Origin: Siphonodentalium dalli
Taxonomy: Eukaryota > Mollusca > Scaphopoda > Gadilida > Siphonodentaliidae
Assembly: GCA_032622095.1 (NCBI GenBank)
Contig: CP136063.1
Location: 77,167,980 to 77,231,979, forward strand
Length of the DNA stretch: 64,000 nt
Reading direction: 5' to 3'
Part shown: positions 11,779-24,367 of the stretch, in pieces
How positions within the stretch are numbered: the first letter of the stretch is position 1
Layout: every line of letters begins with the position of its first letter
Program-made: the position numbers and the translations under genes
The notes under the pieces: generated by a model
Told to the model about the DNA's origin: nothing
Seen by the model: only the letters and a program-made list of their open reading frames with translations
The model's database searches: none

Positions 11779-12074
11779 CAAGCTGCAAAACAGAGTTCGG
11801 TCCCCTCACTACGCGATGTCTGACCGCTGCCGGCACGTGTATTTTCTTAATTAAATCTGACATTTTATTGAAGTGTTTTGTCAGTTACAATTCATTCCCT
11901 TCTTGATCTAGGCCATTTCCAAATGAATATGGACAGTTCAGTTTCTAAGAATAATGCAGAATGAATTGTAACCTACAAAATTCTCAAATAAATAAATGTG
12001 ACATTTCTTCACATTACGTGTAGATGTGGGCAGCGGTAAGTCCTGCGTAGGGGACTGAACTCTGCACGGCACTT
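11779..12074. mobile_element. Small MITE with a 10-bp target duplication
   Basis: AAGTGGGTTC occurs exactly on both sides (11769-11778 and 12075-12084). The ends are inverted: CAGAGTTCGGTCCCCT (11791-) against, reversed, CAGAGTTCAGTCCCCT (ending 12064), with CCGCTGCC further in on both sides. Target duplications of 9-11 bp are typical of Mutator-type transposons, so a MULE-driven MITE is inferred. No coding sequence. Confidence 0.6.
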
Positions 12075-12084
12075 AAGTGGGTTC

Positions 12085-12735
12085 ACGCGACATAACATAA
12101 TGATTTATAAATAACAAGTCTATAAAACAACGATACATTTCATCAACAAGAGCAATATATCGATTCCGTTCTTATCTCCATTAGACACCTTTCGATTAAT
12201 GTACGATGACAGATCATTATTACGAATAGAATAGCTATTTGTAGGCGTAATTTTTTCGGACGGTCCAAAAACCTGTCCGCAAAATTGACGAATACGCGTC
12301 ATTTGTGAGACAATCGTGCTTGTTACTCATAGTAAGGGGATTACGGGTGCTCGTGTCGTGATTATTTTGTACTTAAATCCGATCAGACGCTCCTAAATTA
12401 CTATGTCTTTGGCTTCGGGGGGGGGGCAATATTTGATTCGAGTCGAGAAACACGCCCATCAAAGTTCGGAGTAATCAGATATCGATTTTTGACGTTTGTT
12501 AATTTCTCGAGATGTGACCCAGAAAACACGTATTAAACGGAAAAATTGCGGATGAAGATGAATAACTCTAAAACCAAGTGGTTATTATTACAACATGATT
12601 TTAGAGTTATTACGCGATTGTATGCTGTTTCAAAGAAAAAATAACACAGGTTATACATTTGTGCATTGACCGTTTGTTAACTTTTGGGGGTGATACTTAG
12701 AGGTATATGTAAGGTCATCGTGTTGGGGGCATAGT
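12085..12735. other. No recognisable feature apart from a short G tract
   Basis: A run of nine or more G near 12417-12427. Otherwise AT-rich with no family-like frame. Confidence 0.4.
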
Positions 12736-12739
12736 ATAA

Positions 12740-12945
12740 CTTATACTTATTATTTATGTGGGCAGTAGCCTTTATACGGGCGCCTGTGGCGCATAAGATA
12801 CTATGGGTGGCGGTATGGGGTGGTGGTGGGAACTTATACTTATTATTTATGTGGGCAGTAGCCTCTATACGGGCGCCTGTGGCGCATAAGATACTATGGG
12901 TGGCAGGATGGGGTGGTGGTGGGAACTTATACTTAATATTTATGC
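12740..12945. repeat. 93-bp tandem duplication
   Basis: Two copies of a 93-bp unit containing GTGGGCAGTAGCC...ACGGGCGCCTGTGGCGCATA, plus a partial third. The unit length is a multiple of three, so a repetitive plus-strand frame runs through it, but the sequence around it is not coding. Confidence 0.85.
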
Positions 12946-13886
12946 ATACACGATGGGACTGATGGGAATATGCTAACCACGGGGGTGACCCATGTCATGT
13001 AAGAATTGTCCAATAACTGAAAATGTTATGATACCTTTCAGTTTGAAACGTCTCACCTGAAAGGGATGGGTGTGCGAAATTAAATTGTCATACTGCTCTG
13101 AGTCACGTCTAGCCACGTCCCTGTGTATAAACTATAGAGTGATACTTAGAATTCAAGCTAGTACATGTAGGTGTCTTTCTGATAATAATTGGAAATTCAA
13201 GAAACTCCATGCGATTGGACACTATAATACTTCTATTCTTGCGTATTCTACACAAGACAACAATGAGAAAGAATCAGTAAACCCATTTATGCAAGCTTTT
13301 TGTGTGCTTTCGACTTCTTAATAATGAGGCAGTTTTACCAGGTTTCGTGTTGTATGGCGCCACAATATTCGAAAAATCACATTTTATAAAGAGCGTGTTT
13401 ACTTTCAACCAACGATGAAAATTGAGGAGAAATTTCGAAAATAAGCCACAGTATTTTGGATGTTTCTTGTGGTGCTGTATTGGTGATGCATATGTATATC
13501 GACCATTATTTTTTCATGATTTATTGACTGGTAAATGTCTTATGGAATGTTAACTTATTTGATGTCGAATTGGATGGAGCATTTTTAAATCAAAAAAGTA
13601 AAAAAAAAATACAATTGGATTCCGGATTCGAGTCCGGATTCGAATTAAATAAAAATTGAAACGTGTTGCTTTTCGCTGTGAACAACAATAACTGCCCGTG
13701 CTGAACTGTGTGCGTATACTCAGGTAATCAAGACAAAGCTGTGGACCAGACCAAGTGGATAGATGGCTCCAATGGGTGGGTTTTAAGCTAGATACTATTC
13801 TCAGCGTCGGGAATTCGGCCAAGAATCAACTGGGCGCAAGCGCCTCGTTGATTCTTTTACCGAATCCCCTCTGCTTCGAATATTAT

Positions 13887-14380
13887 CCATTACAAAATGC
13901 ACACATGTGCTCTATGAACGATGCAAACAACATGGTCATTATAATGAAAATTAATTTATCACATGATTAGCACTATTTTCCGATGTAATATTCGAGCGTA
14001 ATAGACACGTGTAATATCGTCGCGTGCAATGACGTCACGCTGCTCTTTGTGACAATGTTCGCTGGCTGCAGTTAATTGTTGTTCTTTTCGATAAAATTTT
14101 AGCGATTATATGATCATGTGATAAAAAGTATCTCAAACTCGTTCTATTTTATACGGGATTTATCAACCTCGTCCACTAAATTCTATTTGAGCCTCGGTAA
14201 ACCTCGGCTCAAATCGAATTTAGTGAACTCGGTTGATAAATTCCGTATAAAATAGAAGCTCATGTGAGATCCTCTATTTATGAGTCGAGCAATTTATTAA
14301 TTTTCATTATAATTACTATGTTGTTTGCATCGTTCATAGAGCGCATGAGTGTATTTTGCACTAATCCATGACTCAAATTC
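13887..14380. mobile_element. Foldback element with a 116-bp central hairpin
   Basis: Outer arms are inverted: TGCTCTATGAACGATGCAAA near 13909 against its reverse complement near 14325. At the centre (14142-14257) is a near-perfect palindrome with a loop of about 5 nt. Its arms run TTCTATTTTATAC to GTATAAAATAGAA and include CTCGGTTGATAAAT. No coding; consistent with a foldback or MITE. Confidence 0.75.
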
Positions 14381-15689
14381 ATTCATTTGTTGCATATATT
14401 CTGTTGAGTATAAATTGAGATGGTACCATAAATGGCCGGATTTAGTGTACACTACCCCTTTAATAAAACTTCAAGATAAACATTTGAAAAGGACAAGCAA
14501 TGCAAACATATTATGAAAGTCATGTTCAGACTAAAATATTTTAACTTACTACACGATTTAGTGATGTTTGTTGACAAATTACTGTACAGTTTTGTTTACG
14601 TAACAATGGTTTCAACACGCAAAAAGTTGTTATTGAAGAACTATTAATAATGAATGTAAGAAAGTTTATCTAATTCTCCATGCCATGATGTTCTTAGTGG
14701 GGATGTTTTGAGTCAAAACTTTTGACAGACATATATGTTTTGCATATTTACCAACTGCGAGTGCCTTAAGCCCCTTTAAATCAGGGGGGAGTCGGAAAAA
14801 AATTGCAGGCACGTATGCTGATTTTTGACTTTCGACCCTTGTTGGGACCCACCCACCCCCGCGTCCAAATTTTTTTCCGTTTTCGGCTGTTTTTTCCGAC
14901 CATTTTTGGACACCCACCCCCTTTTAACACTAAAACAGAGATTTGCGGGGGAAAATTCACTGTAAAGAGCTGTATATGAATTTCTGTGCATACTATTAGT
15001 CATGGATGTTAACATTGACATGTAAATAGGAACAAGTCATTTTGGGGTGATTCGGTCAAAAAAAAAACATGGCTGCCAGCAGCTATCTTGGATTTCAAAA
15101 TTCAATCCATTAGCATGGGCTACAAGGCTATACTGTTTGTCTGATCATCATGAAATTTGTCATTTATGTTAATATTGACATTTAGATGTGTTTTAAGCCA
15201 AACTCATTGCAAAAACAGTCAAAAAGACTTGCAGGAAAAATATTTTTGAGTTGCGGAAAAAATTGTTTGTTGGTCCTATCGACCACCCACCCACCCCCGC
15301 ATACGTGCCCGGAAAAAACTTTTGTCCACCCCCCCTGTTTAAATTAGATGTATGTTGCTGTAACCTTGAATAAGTCTATATACTCACTATTTGTACGTTT
15401 CGGTCACTGAAAACTAAGTGCAGTAAACTGTTATCGGTTTAGTTTAGGGACGCGGCGACAGGGGAAGGGGGTTCCCAACTTTGATACAATTTGTTCAGTA
15501 TAGTTTGAACTTTTATTCCCGACGCAAGAATAGTTGGAAATTTGACACCACATATAGGTTGAAATTGTTCTCAATTTATGATATTCCAACCAGTAGTTAA
15601 TGGGGAATTTGTTGTTTTAGACCAACAGTAGCATTTTTTGTTCACTGTTGGTCGGAAAATGTCCATCAGATGGCGAACATGGGAGTACC
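14381..15689. other. Non-coding; fragments of the GCCATCTTGG tandem-repeat family
   Basis: Two blocks near 14800-14930 and 15050-15340 contain CACCCACCCCC tracts and 'GGCTGCCAGCAGCTATCTTGG', resembling units of the tandem repeat at 63060-64000. No plausible gene. Confidence 0.4.
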
Positions 15690-16171
15690 GTACCAGTCAA
15701 AAGAAGTGGTATATTAAGCGCGCTATTTTCGCGGCCAATATAGCAATAATATTGCAAGTGGAAACGCTTATAAGCGCGCCGCGTGCGATATTATTGCAAT
15801 ATTTTGCGCTTATATAGTATCGCAATATTTCGCGCTTAATATTGTGACATTTAAAGCAAATTATTGCTTCTTCTATATTGTTTATTGCATAAATAGCGAC
15901 AATGTTTTAGATTTGTATATACTATAGTTGTAAATGCTATGTGTACACTATATGTATACTATATGCACAGTATTTATCAAATATAAATAAACAATATCGG
16001 GTTTGTATGACATTCTGCGCGCTTAATATCGCAATATTTTGCCCTCAATATGGCAATAATAAGCTCGACAGAATTTTGGTATTGCGCTATAATCGCGTCT
16101 TTTTCGAAATTATGTGCGCTCAATATCGCAACAAAGGCGCGCCATATTATACCACTTCCTCTGACTGGTAC
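15690..16171. mobile_element. GTACCAGTCA-type MITE, copy 1
   Basis: Inverted ends GTACCAGTCAAAAGAAGTGG and (right, reversed) AGTACCAGTCAGAGGAAGTG, each followed by TATAAT/TATATT and GCGCGC. The interior is made of repeated, self-complementary GCGATATTG / TTAAGCGCG words. Same family, reversed, at 25268-25761. Non-coding. Confidence 0.75.
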
Positions 16172-16910
16172 TGTATGTTCTGTTTCAAAGAGTTGGGCGA
16201 GTTGGAAATTGCAACGTGGACACCCCAACTGTGACCCTCTAGCCACGTCTCTGGTTTAGAATGATGCATGTAGAAAAAACACGTGCACATTTATCATTTA
16301 TAAATTTTGGAAATAGTTTACATATACATGTATATACACGTTGCATACAAGCATACATGTATGTACCTCACAGGTCTATGACAAATCATTTTTATATCAT
16401 AAAATAAGCACCAAAATATATTTTTCTTAACTCCTGGAAACATTCCACATGTCCCCCCAAAACATGCCATCAATGCAATAATATGTGATGCATATAGCAA
16501 AGTATTTATTTGGATATGTGGATCATCTATAGCTAAATACGGCTATCGATAGTTGATTTATCTTGCATGAAACCGGCACAAAAACGTGTCAAATCTCTGT
16601 CCCACTATGGAGCTTTCGGCAGCTGTCAATCAAATAATTATTAGCAGATTTATTCTACCAATCAGCGACTGATTCGACCGCTTGCTGCGTTGAGAATGCT
16701 ATGTTCACCCAAATGCTATACCCGCGCATAATTTCAGTATTGCCAATATTCAAACAACTTTTAGGTCGCAAACACATATTTATGACATGATGTTGGAAAT
16801 TCATCCATGATTATAACACTGTTTTTCATTTTGCGTGACACTTGTCATACTTTACACAATTAAAGGCGAAAATGTTTGTGTTTGGGTGTATTATAGCATA
16901 ATTAGATTAA

Positions 16911-17360
16911 CCCTTTCAGTGCCAGGGGTCGATCTCATCGGCCCTAATTTACGGTCTGTAAAATCGGCCCTAATTTTTTTTATATATATATTATTTTTTT
17001 TGGGTTGAATTTATTTTTGGGTGTGCTTAAGCATGCTATAGCGAATTTAAAAAACAAACTGGTTAAAACGTTAGGGGCATGTTATAACTCAAAACTATCA
17101 CCAAGTATTCATAGTAACGTTAGATTCCCTGGCACTAAACCTACAAAATAAGTCTGGCACTGAAAGAGAGTAGAATATAAGAAAAAATTATTAAAATTGT
17201 AAAAAATTGTAAAAAATAATAACAAATGATGAAAATTTGTTAGGCCAAATGCATTCTCTTATATATGAGAGGCGACCTATGGTCGACTCGCATATATAAG
17301 AGAATGCATTGGCAAAGGGTATATGGGTTGATACAAACATCGGACTTGGCACTGAAAGGG
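16911..17360. mobile_element. piggyBac-like MITE (TTAA target, CCCTTT ends)
   Basis: Perfect ends: CCCTTTCAGTGCCA at left and TGGCACTGAAAGGG at right, directly flanked by TTAA (16907-16910 and 17361-17364). TTAA target duplication together with a CCC-starting repeat is the known signature of piggyBac transposons. Contains a 70-bp palindrome at 17244-17313 and an internal TGGCACTGAAAG near 17154. No transposase, so presumably mobilised in trans. Confidence 0.8.
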
Positions 17361-17364
17361 TTAA

Positions 17365-17858
17365 AGGTACGGTTGGCCTTGGCGGTGGATATCCTGTGAA
17401 AATATTTCCACCCGTCAAAAACCGCAACAAACAGGAGGAACAACAAAATGTAGACAGACTTTGTCCGTATACAAATAAGAAATATCGCATAAACAGTATG
17501 TTATTGTCATATATTTGACCATTGTTATGTAAACAAAAGCATAAAAAGTTACTTTTCTGGTGTTTGTTTATATTATGATGGTAAACATAAAGAGCGTTCT
17601 TTGTTGGTGAATTCCTTATATGGAACGAATAAAGAGCGTTTATGTCATTTGTGTGTGATTAGCCAGCAGCATCGTGCTGTCTTCTGTAAGACAATCAGGC
17701 TCTTGCTTAGGTAAAATATAGTAAATTTTTATGATAACATGCTGTTTACGCGATGGTCATGGTATATATGAACGAAACTGTATGCGTTTTAATGTTTTTC
17801 TGTTTACGGTGATTGGAACAAATATGAATATTTTCGACAACTAAGGCCGCACGTGCCT
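17365..17858. mobile_element. TTAA-flanked MITE, AGGCACGG family, copy 2
   Basis: Starts AGGTACGGTTGGCC straight after the TTAA shared with the neighbouring piggyBac-like MITE and ends GGCCGCACGTGCCT before TTAA at 17859-17862. Near-identical to 8773-9277. The AAAGAGCGTT module is at 17589-17641. The plus-strand frame at its left end is shared with copy 1 and is not thought to be coding. Confidence 0.8.
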
Positions 17859-17862
17859 TTAA

Positions 17863-18480
17863 TGGCAAGCGCTGTTAAACTAATTAAACTATTTCTGCAG
17901 ACGCCTTGTTTCCTAGCAACTGTAAGCTCATCCTACCAATGGAAGTATCGCAAGCTCCATTGTCTTAAATGTATGTAATTTCGGTGAAATTGAGTTTTAT
18001 GTCATAGACCATTGTTGTGAGGTACATGTATGTTGTTTTTAAAGTTATATGCCTCCATATTATCACAGCAGTAAATTAATATGAATAGCCGATAATGACC
18101 GGTGTCACACGTACCACGGGTTCGATGTCATAGTAGGTGTGCTGCCTTATGGTGGTGTAGTTTAAACCACCATAGTTACTATGATATAGGTCAATATGTC
18201 GCTCGCCGCTTTATTCATCCAATGACTATGCCTGGTCACATCAGCCCGATACGTCTCGCGGGCAGTTGATGCTAATCAATACACGTTGTAATATTTTTCA
18301 TGCTCACATAAACGTGCAATTGATAGATTGGCGAGTTTGGTGGATTACTGATTCAGGTCAATTGAGGAACTGAGATAATCCTGGATTAAATATATATTAT
18401 TTAGCAGGAGATTGTCGGGTTTGGGTAAAATTCCGAGCGACCTTCCAGGATTGCATGGAGATTCCTGAAATGTTATGAAT
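17863..18480. other. No recognisable feature
   Basis: AT-rich, no family-like frame or repeat seen. Confidence 0.4.
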
Positions 18481-18484
18481 TTGT

Positions 18485-18860
18485 GCCAATGTATTATCTT
18501 ATATGTGCGAGTCTCTCATATATAGGGAATCTCCCATATTCAAGAGACTACATTGGCCTAACAATATTCACATTGACCGTGTAAGCCAGTATATTCTCTT
18601 ATATATGCGAGGATATCTGTGTCCCCTATCTTTTGTATATACTTTTCACAATCATGTTTTTCTCATTTATTGGTTTCAACGTAAACGTTGATTTTTGCCC
18701 ATTATATTGTTTGAGGAGAAGCCCGAGTGGCCATGCAGGGGCGGTATCAATCCTCTTAAAACAATACAGAATTAAATTAACTCACATATATAAAAGAGAT
18801 TGCACTGCCACATTATCTTTAATGCTGCACCAGCGCTGCCTCTGTCACGAAAGGATTAAC
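18485..18860. mobile_element. Degenerate TTAA-type element with GCATTCTCTTATATATGCGA palindromes
   Basis: A degenerate palindrome at 18485-18557 is followed by a half copy near 18585-18615. The right part has TTTAATGCTGCACCAGCGCTG and ends GAAAGGATTAA near 18857, matching the outer parts of elements near 2400, 22390 and 37950. The left end is unclear. Confidence 0.45.
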
Positions 18861-18861
18861 T

Positions 18862-20325
18862 TGTTCGGTAAATTGGTGAAATAACTCGTAAAAAATGCTA
18901 CATCTCTGGATGTTGAGTAGAAATCACCGCCTGTGGGGCGTAATGATTTGATAAGCCATGTATACTCATTGGGCCAGCGAAGCGAATAGCGACATATCTA
19001 ACTGTACTGTAGTCATTGTGACGGAAAATTGTCAGTAAATTGTACCATATTAAGGCAATATTGTGCCATCGCTAAACTGTGCATGGTGCGTGTAACACAA
19101 GCCAATGGTTCAATCACGGTTTAAATGCATATAGACCAAGGTTATATGCCAACGTTTGTGAATACCGTCGAGACTGTGATATTGATGCAAACTACCAATA
19201 CAAGTAACAGACTAACAGCCTCGCGGTGAACAATTAAACTTACTCCACACCCATTGGCACGATACAATCTATTGCTGTAAACCACTAGTCAGGGTTCCCG
19301 ATGTCACTTGCCAAGTTTCCAATGGCAAAAATAATTCACATTTGGCTAAAAATATTTTCATTTGGCGAAAGTTACGGCAAGTAGCTTTTTAATTTCTCAA
19401 AAAAGAAAATATTGGTTACTCAATACCATTCATTTCAGGAAAGCATTGTTGTTGGGTCGTTTCCGGCCGAAGGCCGGGTAGGATGGTCGGAACGCATTGT
19501 GCAATTCCCTTCACCCTCAGGAAAGCATTGCAATTAGTGGTGTTTTATAAGGTTAGGAAATGGTAACACCTCTGTGAAGTTAATCTGTTAGCATTAGTAT
19601 CGATGAAATTACTATAGTATTTATTGTGGTGGCGTTTACATTGATAATCCTCTTTTTATGTACCCTTCTGGTGAAGCAACTCTTCAACAATTGTAATGAT
19701 CGGTAATTGGTTGGTTTGTTCTATGATAGACCACAGTGGAGAGGCGAGATTTATTAATAATGAACTGATTTCCTGTCGAATTCAAAAGTTTTTCAAACGG
19801 CGCTTGTCGAAATATAATAATCAAATGTTGCAGAAACTGATAACATTTGGCAATTTCTAAAATAATTTATCAAAAAATATTTTCATTTGGCAAAAGCAAA
19901 TTTCGGTCCAGCGCCGATCCTGCCATTAGTGCACGGAATACAAGCTACTTCTTGTTGACGTTGTCGAAAATTTGACAACATTACGTCATATTGTTTACTA
20001 ACTTTCAATCGAATATAATTGTGATAGTATGGGGTATTTACTGCTGTGATAATTGTAACAACTGACCCTCAAACAGTTTTAAACAATCGCGAAACTGTTG
20101 TAGTATTATGCCACCTCACTGGTAGCATACATCTAGGTATACATGGGAAATAATAGAGAGGTTTAGATTGTAAAACGGCAAAATTAAAACTAGAGTTGCT
20201 ATAGAAATATTCTTGGCGCGAAAACACCCCGCGGTACACACAGGGATACGCTCGGTGTTTGCCGATAAATCAAACGACCGGATGACTTCACGCATCCCCT
20301 GTGCGACAACCACATCATGAGTATA
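18862..20325. other. Non-coding; one diverged direct repeat
   Basis: A segment with AATATTTTCATTTGGC occurs near 19350 and again near 19880 in the same orientation. No gene, transposase or RNA seen. Confidence 0.35.
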
Positions 20326-20333
20326 TACCTTAA

Positions 20334-20917
20334 AGACCCACTTAATTTTCGAATCACCAGATCACATTATAAACAACATATTCCATATTCTATATCATTT
20401 GAAAAATATTGTATTATCAAAACATTGTATTATCAACAGATCCGGTCGAATATACTGGGAAGTCCGATTTTTGTATCAACCCATATACCCTGTGCCGATG
20501 CATTCTCTTATATATGCGAGTCGACCATAGGTCGCCTCGCATATATAAGAGAATGCATTGGCCTAACAATTTTTCATCATTTGTTATTATTTTTTACAAT
20601 TTTTTACAATTTTAATAATTTTTTCGCGGTACCGAGGTGTGATCTTAATTTTGATTCGAACTGTACTGTAAATTATATTATTCTCAATGCAAGGAGAATA
20701 ACTCTATCTCTTAGTTTGAATTCTGATGCATTCTGGACTGACAACCGGAAATCTTGGGATGAATCTGAGAATCTCTATCACTTAGTGAACACTCTATAGG
20801 TCACAGCTATTCCGTAATCTGGTGGAATATATGTGTTTGGTTCCTCTTCCAAATTGGATATACTATGGAATATGTTCTGTATACTGTTATCTGGATATTC
20901 GAATATTAAGCGGGCCT
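20334..20917. mobile_element. TTAA-flanked MITE, AGGCCCAC family, copy 1, with nested insertion
   Basis: TTAA on both sides (20330-20333 and 20918-20921). Inverted ends AGACCCACTTAATTTTCGAA and (reversed) AGGCCCGCTTAATATTCGAA. About 20452-20622 is a reversed half of the piggyBac-like MITE seen at 16911-17360, including its palindrome (20494-20562). It is therefore a nested insertion. Non-coding. Confidence 0.7.
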
Positions 20918-21229
20918 TTAATAAATATATATACTCTTGGTGGGGTTATCGCACCAGAAAACACGTGGGTGACTTCGTAAAAAACAAATTGCGAACCACG
21001 CGAGTGTGTATGTTGTGTCTGTCACTGACAGCGAAATTATCCGTATATATACATGTACATTGTGTCTGTCAAGGTTCAAACAATGAAATACTCTTATGGT
21101 ATATAAACCTTAATGTTATACACGTACACGGGTTATATTAGGTTTTGAGGTGAAAGACTGGATTCATTGATAGAGTTATCGCGCTTGCTACAATTTAGAA
21201 GTCATCTTGCGAACTCTGAATGGTCTAAA

Positions 21230-21622
21230 CAGTTACTAGAGACCTTTCGCAAAAATCACTATGACGATTACGGATCGGATATATTGTCCTAGTAAGGTTG
21301 ACACCATCACAATTTACCTATGATGGATAATTGGTGAGACGGCATATGCCCCACTATATTCAGTTACACATATATTTGATGGAAAAAGTAATGTGTCTCA
21401 TTCAGATCCCATGTTCTTATCCGCGTGTTATACACCACACGGATAATGTTAAAGTGTGGCACATTCTTGACATATTATTATCTGCACATAATTAAACTGC
21501 GTGTGGTATACTTCGTCTCACATAAGAACCCCCGTGCGTACATATCGAATTGTGGCCGTTTTCTGGCAGGATATTTCCATATCCGTAATAGTATTCGTGA
21601 TTTTGCGAAAGGTCTCTAGTTT
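21230..21622. mobile_element. MITE with ACTAGAGACCTTTCGCAAAA ends
   Basis: The left end is ACTAGAGACCTTTCGCAAAA (from about 21233). The right end is its inverse, TTTTGCGAAAGGTCTCTAGT (to 21621), with a further matching ATCAC/GTGAT and CGTAAT part. The inverted repeat totals about 40 bp. No clear target duplication, no coding. Confidence 0.65.
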
Positions 21623-22386
21623 AACAACAACGGGAACGTTTAGCAATCACATAAATCAGCTGACTGTCGGTAACTAATAGCGACATAAGTTTGAATTTGT
21701 TCTGTTTTACAATCCAGACCCTCCACGATATTAGAGAGATTCTGCGGGTAGGTTACGGCATGTAAGTATAGGCATTAAACTGCCATCTTAGGAAGATGTC
21801 AAATCTAAACATGATTTATAATCATTGGAATACGATGGAAATGTACATTGCCTGTTAATAGACATTACCAGTTTTTTACTAAATATGTGCTGTCTATTCA
21901 GAGATAGAACTCTGCCACTCTCCTAGAAGCAACATTCACATGTTTATTCGTCTGATTCTTGGGACTGACAATTCTAAGCTATCGTGAACATTCTAGCTTC
22001 AGCCGTGCAACAACACTACTGTATAGTGGACACATATTATATTGAACATACAATGTATAAAATTAATGTACACATGTAAATTTACCTGCTCTTCAATTTG
22101 GAGGAATAAAGAATACTACTATGGTGATTGATCCTTCGAATTTATAACGCGTTATAACTCAACCGATTGCCACAAGCTCTTTATACTTCATCTTCTACTG
22201 ACTTATGATTTTTGTAACGACATTTATTAACATATTGCCAAAGTTTTGTCAAAATGTGATGTAACGGAATCAACAAAGCCGCCGGAAAGATAGATTGTGT
22301 AGGTGCATGGTGTCTAACAAAGCAGATTGAAAGTTAATATCATGTGATGAAATGAACGTGTCACAAACCCACCATGATTATATACC

Positions 22387-22580
22387 TTAACCCTTTCAGG
22401 ACGAGAGCTGTGCTGGTGCAACATTAACAACCCTGTGCCAAAGTATTCATTCTCTTATATATATGCGAGTCTCCCACATAAAGCCTCGAATATATAAGAG
22501 ATGGCACGGGCTAACAAGATCGAGGTAAATATTGTTAGGCAAATGCATTCTCTTTTATATGCGAGGCGCCCTATGAGCAT
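22387..22580. mobile_element. Truncated piggyBac-like MITE end with palindromes
   Basis: TTAACCCTTTCAGGACGAGA at 22387 matches the left end type of 16911-17360. It is followed by GCTGTGCTGGTGCAACATTAA and two degenerate TATATATGCGAG palindromes to about 22575. The right end is missing. Confidence 0.5.
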
Positions 22581-22841
22581 TTGTTTCAGTTGTTTCGTAT
22601 TAATTGTCGCTATCACATGCTGACAGTTACCTTACAAGTTACACGCCAGGAGTTACAAGTGGAATCTCTCTATTAACATCTACGTTGCTATGAGAGTGCG
22701 ATGGATGCAAAATGCCACCGGTGAGTGATCAGCATAGACCTGTGGTGTTCCGTCGTGTCCGGACATATTGCAGGTCGATCACAGTCAGTCAATATTCATT
22801 GAGAATACTAATGTCTTGGCAACGGCATTTCGAAGTTTTAA

Positions 22842-23271
22842 AGGCCCACGTAATTTTCGAATGTCCAGATAAACATTATACACAACATATTCCATATTGT
22901 ACACCATTTGGAAGAGGAACCAAAAGATATATATTCCACCAGAACACGGAACAGCTGTGACCTATAGAGTGTCCACCAAGTGATAGAGATTCCCATATTC
23001 ATTTCAAGACTTCCCCCGTTGTCAATCCAGAATTCAAACTTAGAGATAGAGTTACTCTCCTCCCAGTGAGAATAATAGAGTTTACAGTATAGTCCGGATC
23101 AAAATTAAGGACAGATCGCACATCGATACCTCGACAAAAACAACATGTTCCCAGTGTATTCGACGGATCAGTTGATAATACAATGTTTTGAAGCTGCCTC
23201 TTTCAGATGATATATAATATGGAATATGTTGTATAAAATGTGATCTGGTGATTCGAAAATTAAGTGGGGCT
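22842..23271. mobile_element. TTAA-flanked MITE, AGGCCCAC family, copy 2
   Basis: TTAA at 22838-22841 and 23272-23275. Ends AGGCCCACGTAATTTTCGAA and (reversed) AGCCCCACTTAATTTTCGAA. The interior shares CATATTCCATATTGTA and CTCTATAGGTCAC-type segments with copy 1. The 180-bp satellite begins at its right edge. Confidence 0.7.
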
Positions 23272-23278
23272 TTAAAAA

Positions 23279-24165
23279 ATAAGAAGCTCGTGGTAATATA
23301 TACATGTAGCTTCGGGTTATATTCCCATCGTCTACGTCATACGTGTAATTGCAGCGTTATACGACACCAGCATTCAGGCTCAACACACTACGTCTTCGGC
23401 TGCGAAGAGGTTAAACATAGCCATATTGTCCAGCACAATATCCTGTATGACGTTTCACACAATAAGAAGTTCGTGGTAATATATACATGTAGATTCCTGT
23501 TATATTCACACCGGCTACGTCATGTGTGTAATTGCAGCGTTATACTACACCAGCATTCATATTCAACACACGACATCTTCGGCAGTGAAGAGGTTAAACA
23601 TAACCACAATTGTCCAGCACAATATCCTGTATGACGTTTCAAACAATAAGAAGTTCGTGGTAATATATACATGTAGGTTCCCTGTTATATTCACACCGGC
23701 TACGTCATACATGTTATCGCAGCGTTCTACCACACCATAATTCAGGTTCAACACACGACATCTTCGGCAGTGAAGAGGTTAAACATAACCATATTGTCCA
23801 GCACAATATCCTCTATGACGTTTGAAACAATAAGAAGTTCGTGGTAATATATACATGTAGCTTCCTGTTATATTACCGGCTACGTCATACGTGTTATCGC
23901 AGCGTTCTACCACACCATAATTCAGGTTCAACACACGACATCTTCGGCAGTGAAGAGGTTAAACATAACCATATTGTCCAGCACAATATCCTCTATGACG
24001 TTTGAAACAATAAGAAGTTCGTGGTAATATATACATGTAGCTTCCTGTTATATTACCGGCTACGTCATACGTGTTATCGCAGCGTTCTACCACACCAGAA
24101 TTCAGGTTCAACACACGACATCTTCGGCATTGAAGAGGTTAAATATTGTCCAGCATAATGTCCTG
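23279..24165. repeat. Satellite of about 180 bp, five copies
   Basis: Units start AATAAGAAG(T/C)TCGTGGTAAT at about 23279, 23461, 23645, 23828 and 24008. They contain ACATGTAG, GGCTACGTCATA, CAACACACGACATCTTCGGC and GTCCAGCACAATATCC. The last three copies are near-identical, suggesting recent expansion. It lies 200 bp beyond the stop codon of the MNNL gene, so it could be in or next to its 3' untranslated region. Confidence 0.9.
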
Positions 24166-24367
24166 CATGGTGTCGATCACTCGGGTGAATGAAATTATTT
24201 ACATATTTACAAAATACACTATCTCTGCACCACGCAGTATATAACAGTCTGAGCCCAACATCGGCGTATGTTGTTAATTGGCAGTAACTCTATTTTGCAC
24301 ACAATTCGTTTATGTCACTGGTGTCCACAGTTCAAATGTTGCCACATATATGCGGCGTTGTTTAGTT

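Noticed and set aside
12756-12962. Frame with two copies of a 31-residue Trp/Gly-rich peptide
   Set aside because: Due to a 93-bp tandem duplication; no context or codon signal supports coding.
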